Assembly (NCBI RefSeq): GCF_000344805.1
Contig: NC_020453.1
Location: 6,357,001 to 6,421,000, forward strand
Reading direction: 5' to 3'
From: Bradyrhizobium oligotrophicum S58
GTDB taxonomy: Bacteria; Pseudomonadota; Alphaproteobacteria; Rhizobiales; Xanthobacteraceae
DNA length: 64,000 nt
Shown: piece by piece, positions 63,703 through 64,000 of the stretch
Position numbering within the stretch: position 1 is the stretch's first letter
How the letters are laid out: each line of letters starts with the position of its first letter
Program-made: the position numbers and the translations under genes
Notes under the pieces: model-generated
What the model was told of the DNA's origin: nothing
Seen by the model: the letters and a program-made list of their open reading frames with translations, nothing else
The model's database searches: none

Positions 63703-64000
63703 TCAGGCGCGGCGCAGCACCGTTGACGAGGTGGTTTCGGTCGCGTCTGCGGCCTCATCCGTGTCGTCCGCGGGCATCGCCGAGATCACCTCGATGCCAC
63801 GGCTATGGCAGAGGCTGGCCAATCCGTCCGGCAAGGGACGATCGGTGACGAAGGTCTGGATCTGGCTGAGATGGGCGATGCGCACCGGCGCACTGCGATG
63901 CAGCTTGGTGGAATCGGCGACCAGCATCACGCTGCGCGCATTGGCGATGATGGCCTGCGCGACCTGTACCTCGCGATAGTCGAAGTCGAGCAGCGCGCCC
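63703..64000 (-). CDS. glpR: C-terminal part of a DeoR-family glycerol regulator (cut by the window edge)
   Basis: The frame stops at 63703 and stays open to the window end, giving about 98 C-terminal residues. It reads LLDFDYREVQVAQAIIANAR, VMLVADSTKLH and HLSQIQTFVTDRPLPDG, the typical DeoR effector-domain end (D-x-x-E-x-x-V-x-x-x-M/I pattern, then DSTK). The N-terminal helix-turn-helix lies outside the window. Its position before glpD and the TTTCG repeats suggest that it is the glycerol 3-phosphate-responsive repressor. Confidence 0.85.
   Translation of the reverse strand, partial: GALLDFDYREVQVAQAIIANARSVMLVADSTKLHRSAPVRIAHLSQIQTFVTDRPLPDGLASLCHSRGIEVISAMPADDTDEAADATETTSSTVLRRA

Overview
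The window is high-GC DNA with the gene content and intergenic repeats of a Bradyrhizobium-like alphaproteobacterium (order Hyphomicrobiales). The signs are a rhizobial-type glycerol uptake operon (glpD-glpS-glpT-glpP-glpQ-glpU-glpV), opgG/opgH glucan genes, an ScfR/MccR-type regulator, many conserved secreted proteins, and several families of palindromic intergenic repeats. It looks like chromosomal DNA. No rRNA, tRNA, CRISPR array, prophage or intact insertion sequence was recognised. The genus is inferred from recalled gene neighbourhoods, not from a search.

Layout. 1-2.1 kb: the end of a vWA/amidotransferase-like membrane protein operon. 2.2-5.1 kb: a DUF2946 protein and a ZnuD-like TonB-dependent receptor behind a Zur-like palindrome. 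5.1-5.4 kb: two hairpin repeats. 6.1-10.9 kb: a compact ethanolamine module (eutB, eutC, permease, AraC regulator) without shell genes. 10.9-15.7 kb: M20 amidohydrolase, GT2 glycosyltransferase, NUDIX hydrolase, metallophosphoesterase and small conserved proteins. 15.8-17.4 kb: an ScfR/MccR-type regulator, followed by stacked repeats to 18 kb. 18.2-19.7 kb: an ATC-hydrolase family gene divergent from a shortened LysR gene. 19.9-23.6 kb: opgG-opgH. 23.6-25 kb: a TadG-like vWA protein. 25.2-27.3 kb: a lysine-rich protein abutting a 5'-shortened alcohol dehydrogenase and a membrane protein. 27.3-34.9 kb: lipoprotein, secreted protein, pgm, lytic transglycosylase, VOC protein, DUF1993 and phasin-like proteins. 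35-39.5 kb: a sugar ABC importer operon on the minus strand, next to an Old Yellow Enzyme gene. 40.9-48.8 kb: two 140-bp repeats around a small secreted protein, then an autotransporter, a TonB receptor and an orphan response regulator. 48.8-55.5 kb: an EF-hand protein, an outer-membrane protein, a small secreted protein, a tonB-exbD-exbB operon, a TPR protein and an unknown protein. 55.7-64 kb: the glycerol operon and the end of its DeoR-family regulator gene.

How genes work together. EutBC would split imported ethanolamine into acetaldehyde and ammonia in the cytosol; no aldehyde dehydrogenase lies nearby. The TonB-ExbBD set could energise the two TonB receptors. The Glp proteins import glycerol, GlpD oxidises glycerol 3-phosphate, and the DeoR protein probably represses the set.

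No clearly new multi-gene system was found. The most useful observations are matching active-site defects in the paired glycerol ATPases GlpS and GlpT, a Zur-like site at the metal-receptor locus, a 5'-shortened dehydrogenase fused to its neighbour's stop codon, an internally shortened LysR regulator, and a pair of equal-length MITE-like repeats.
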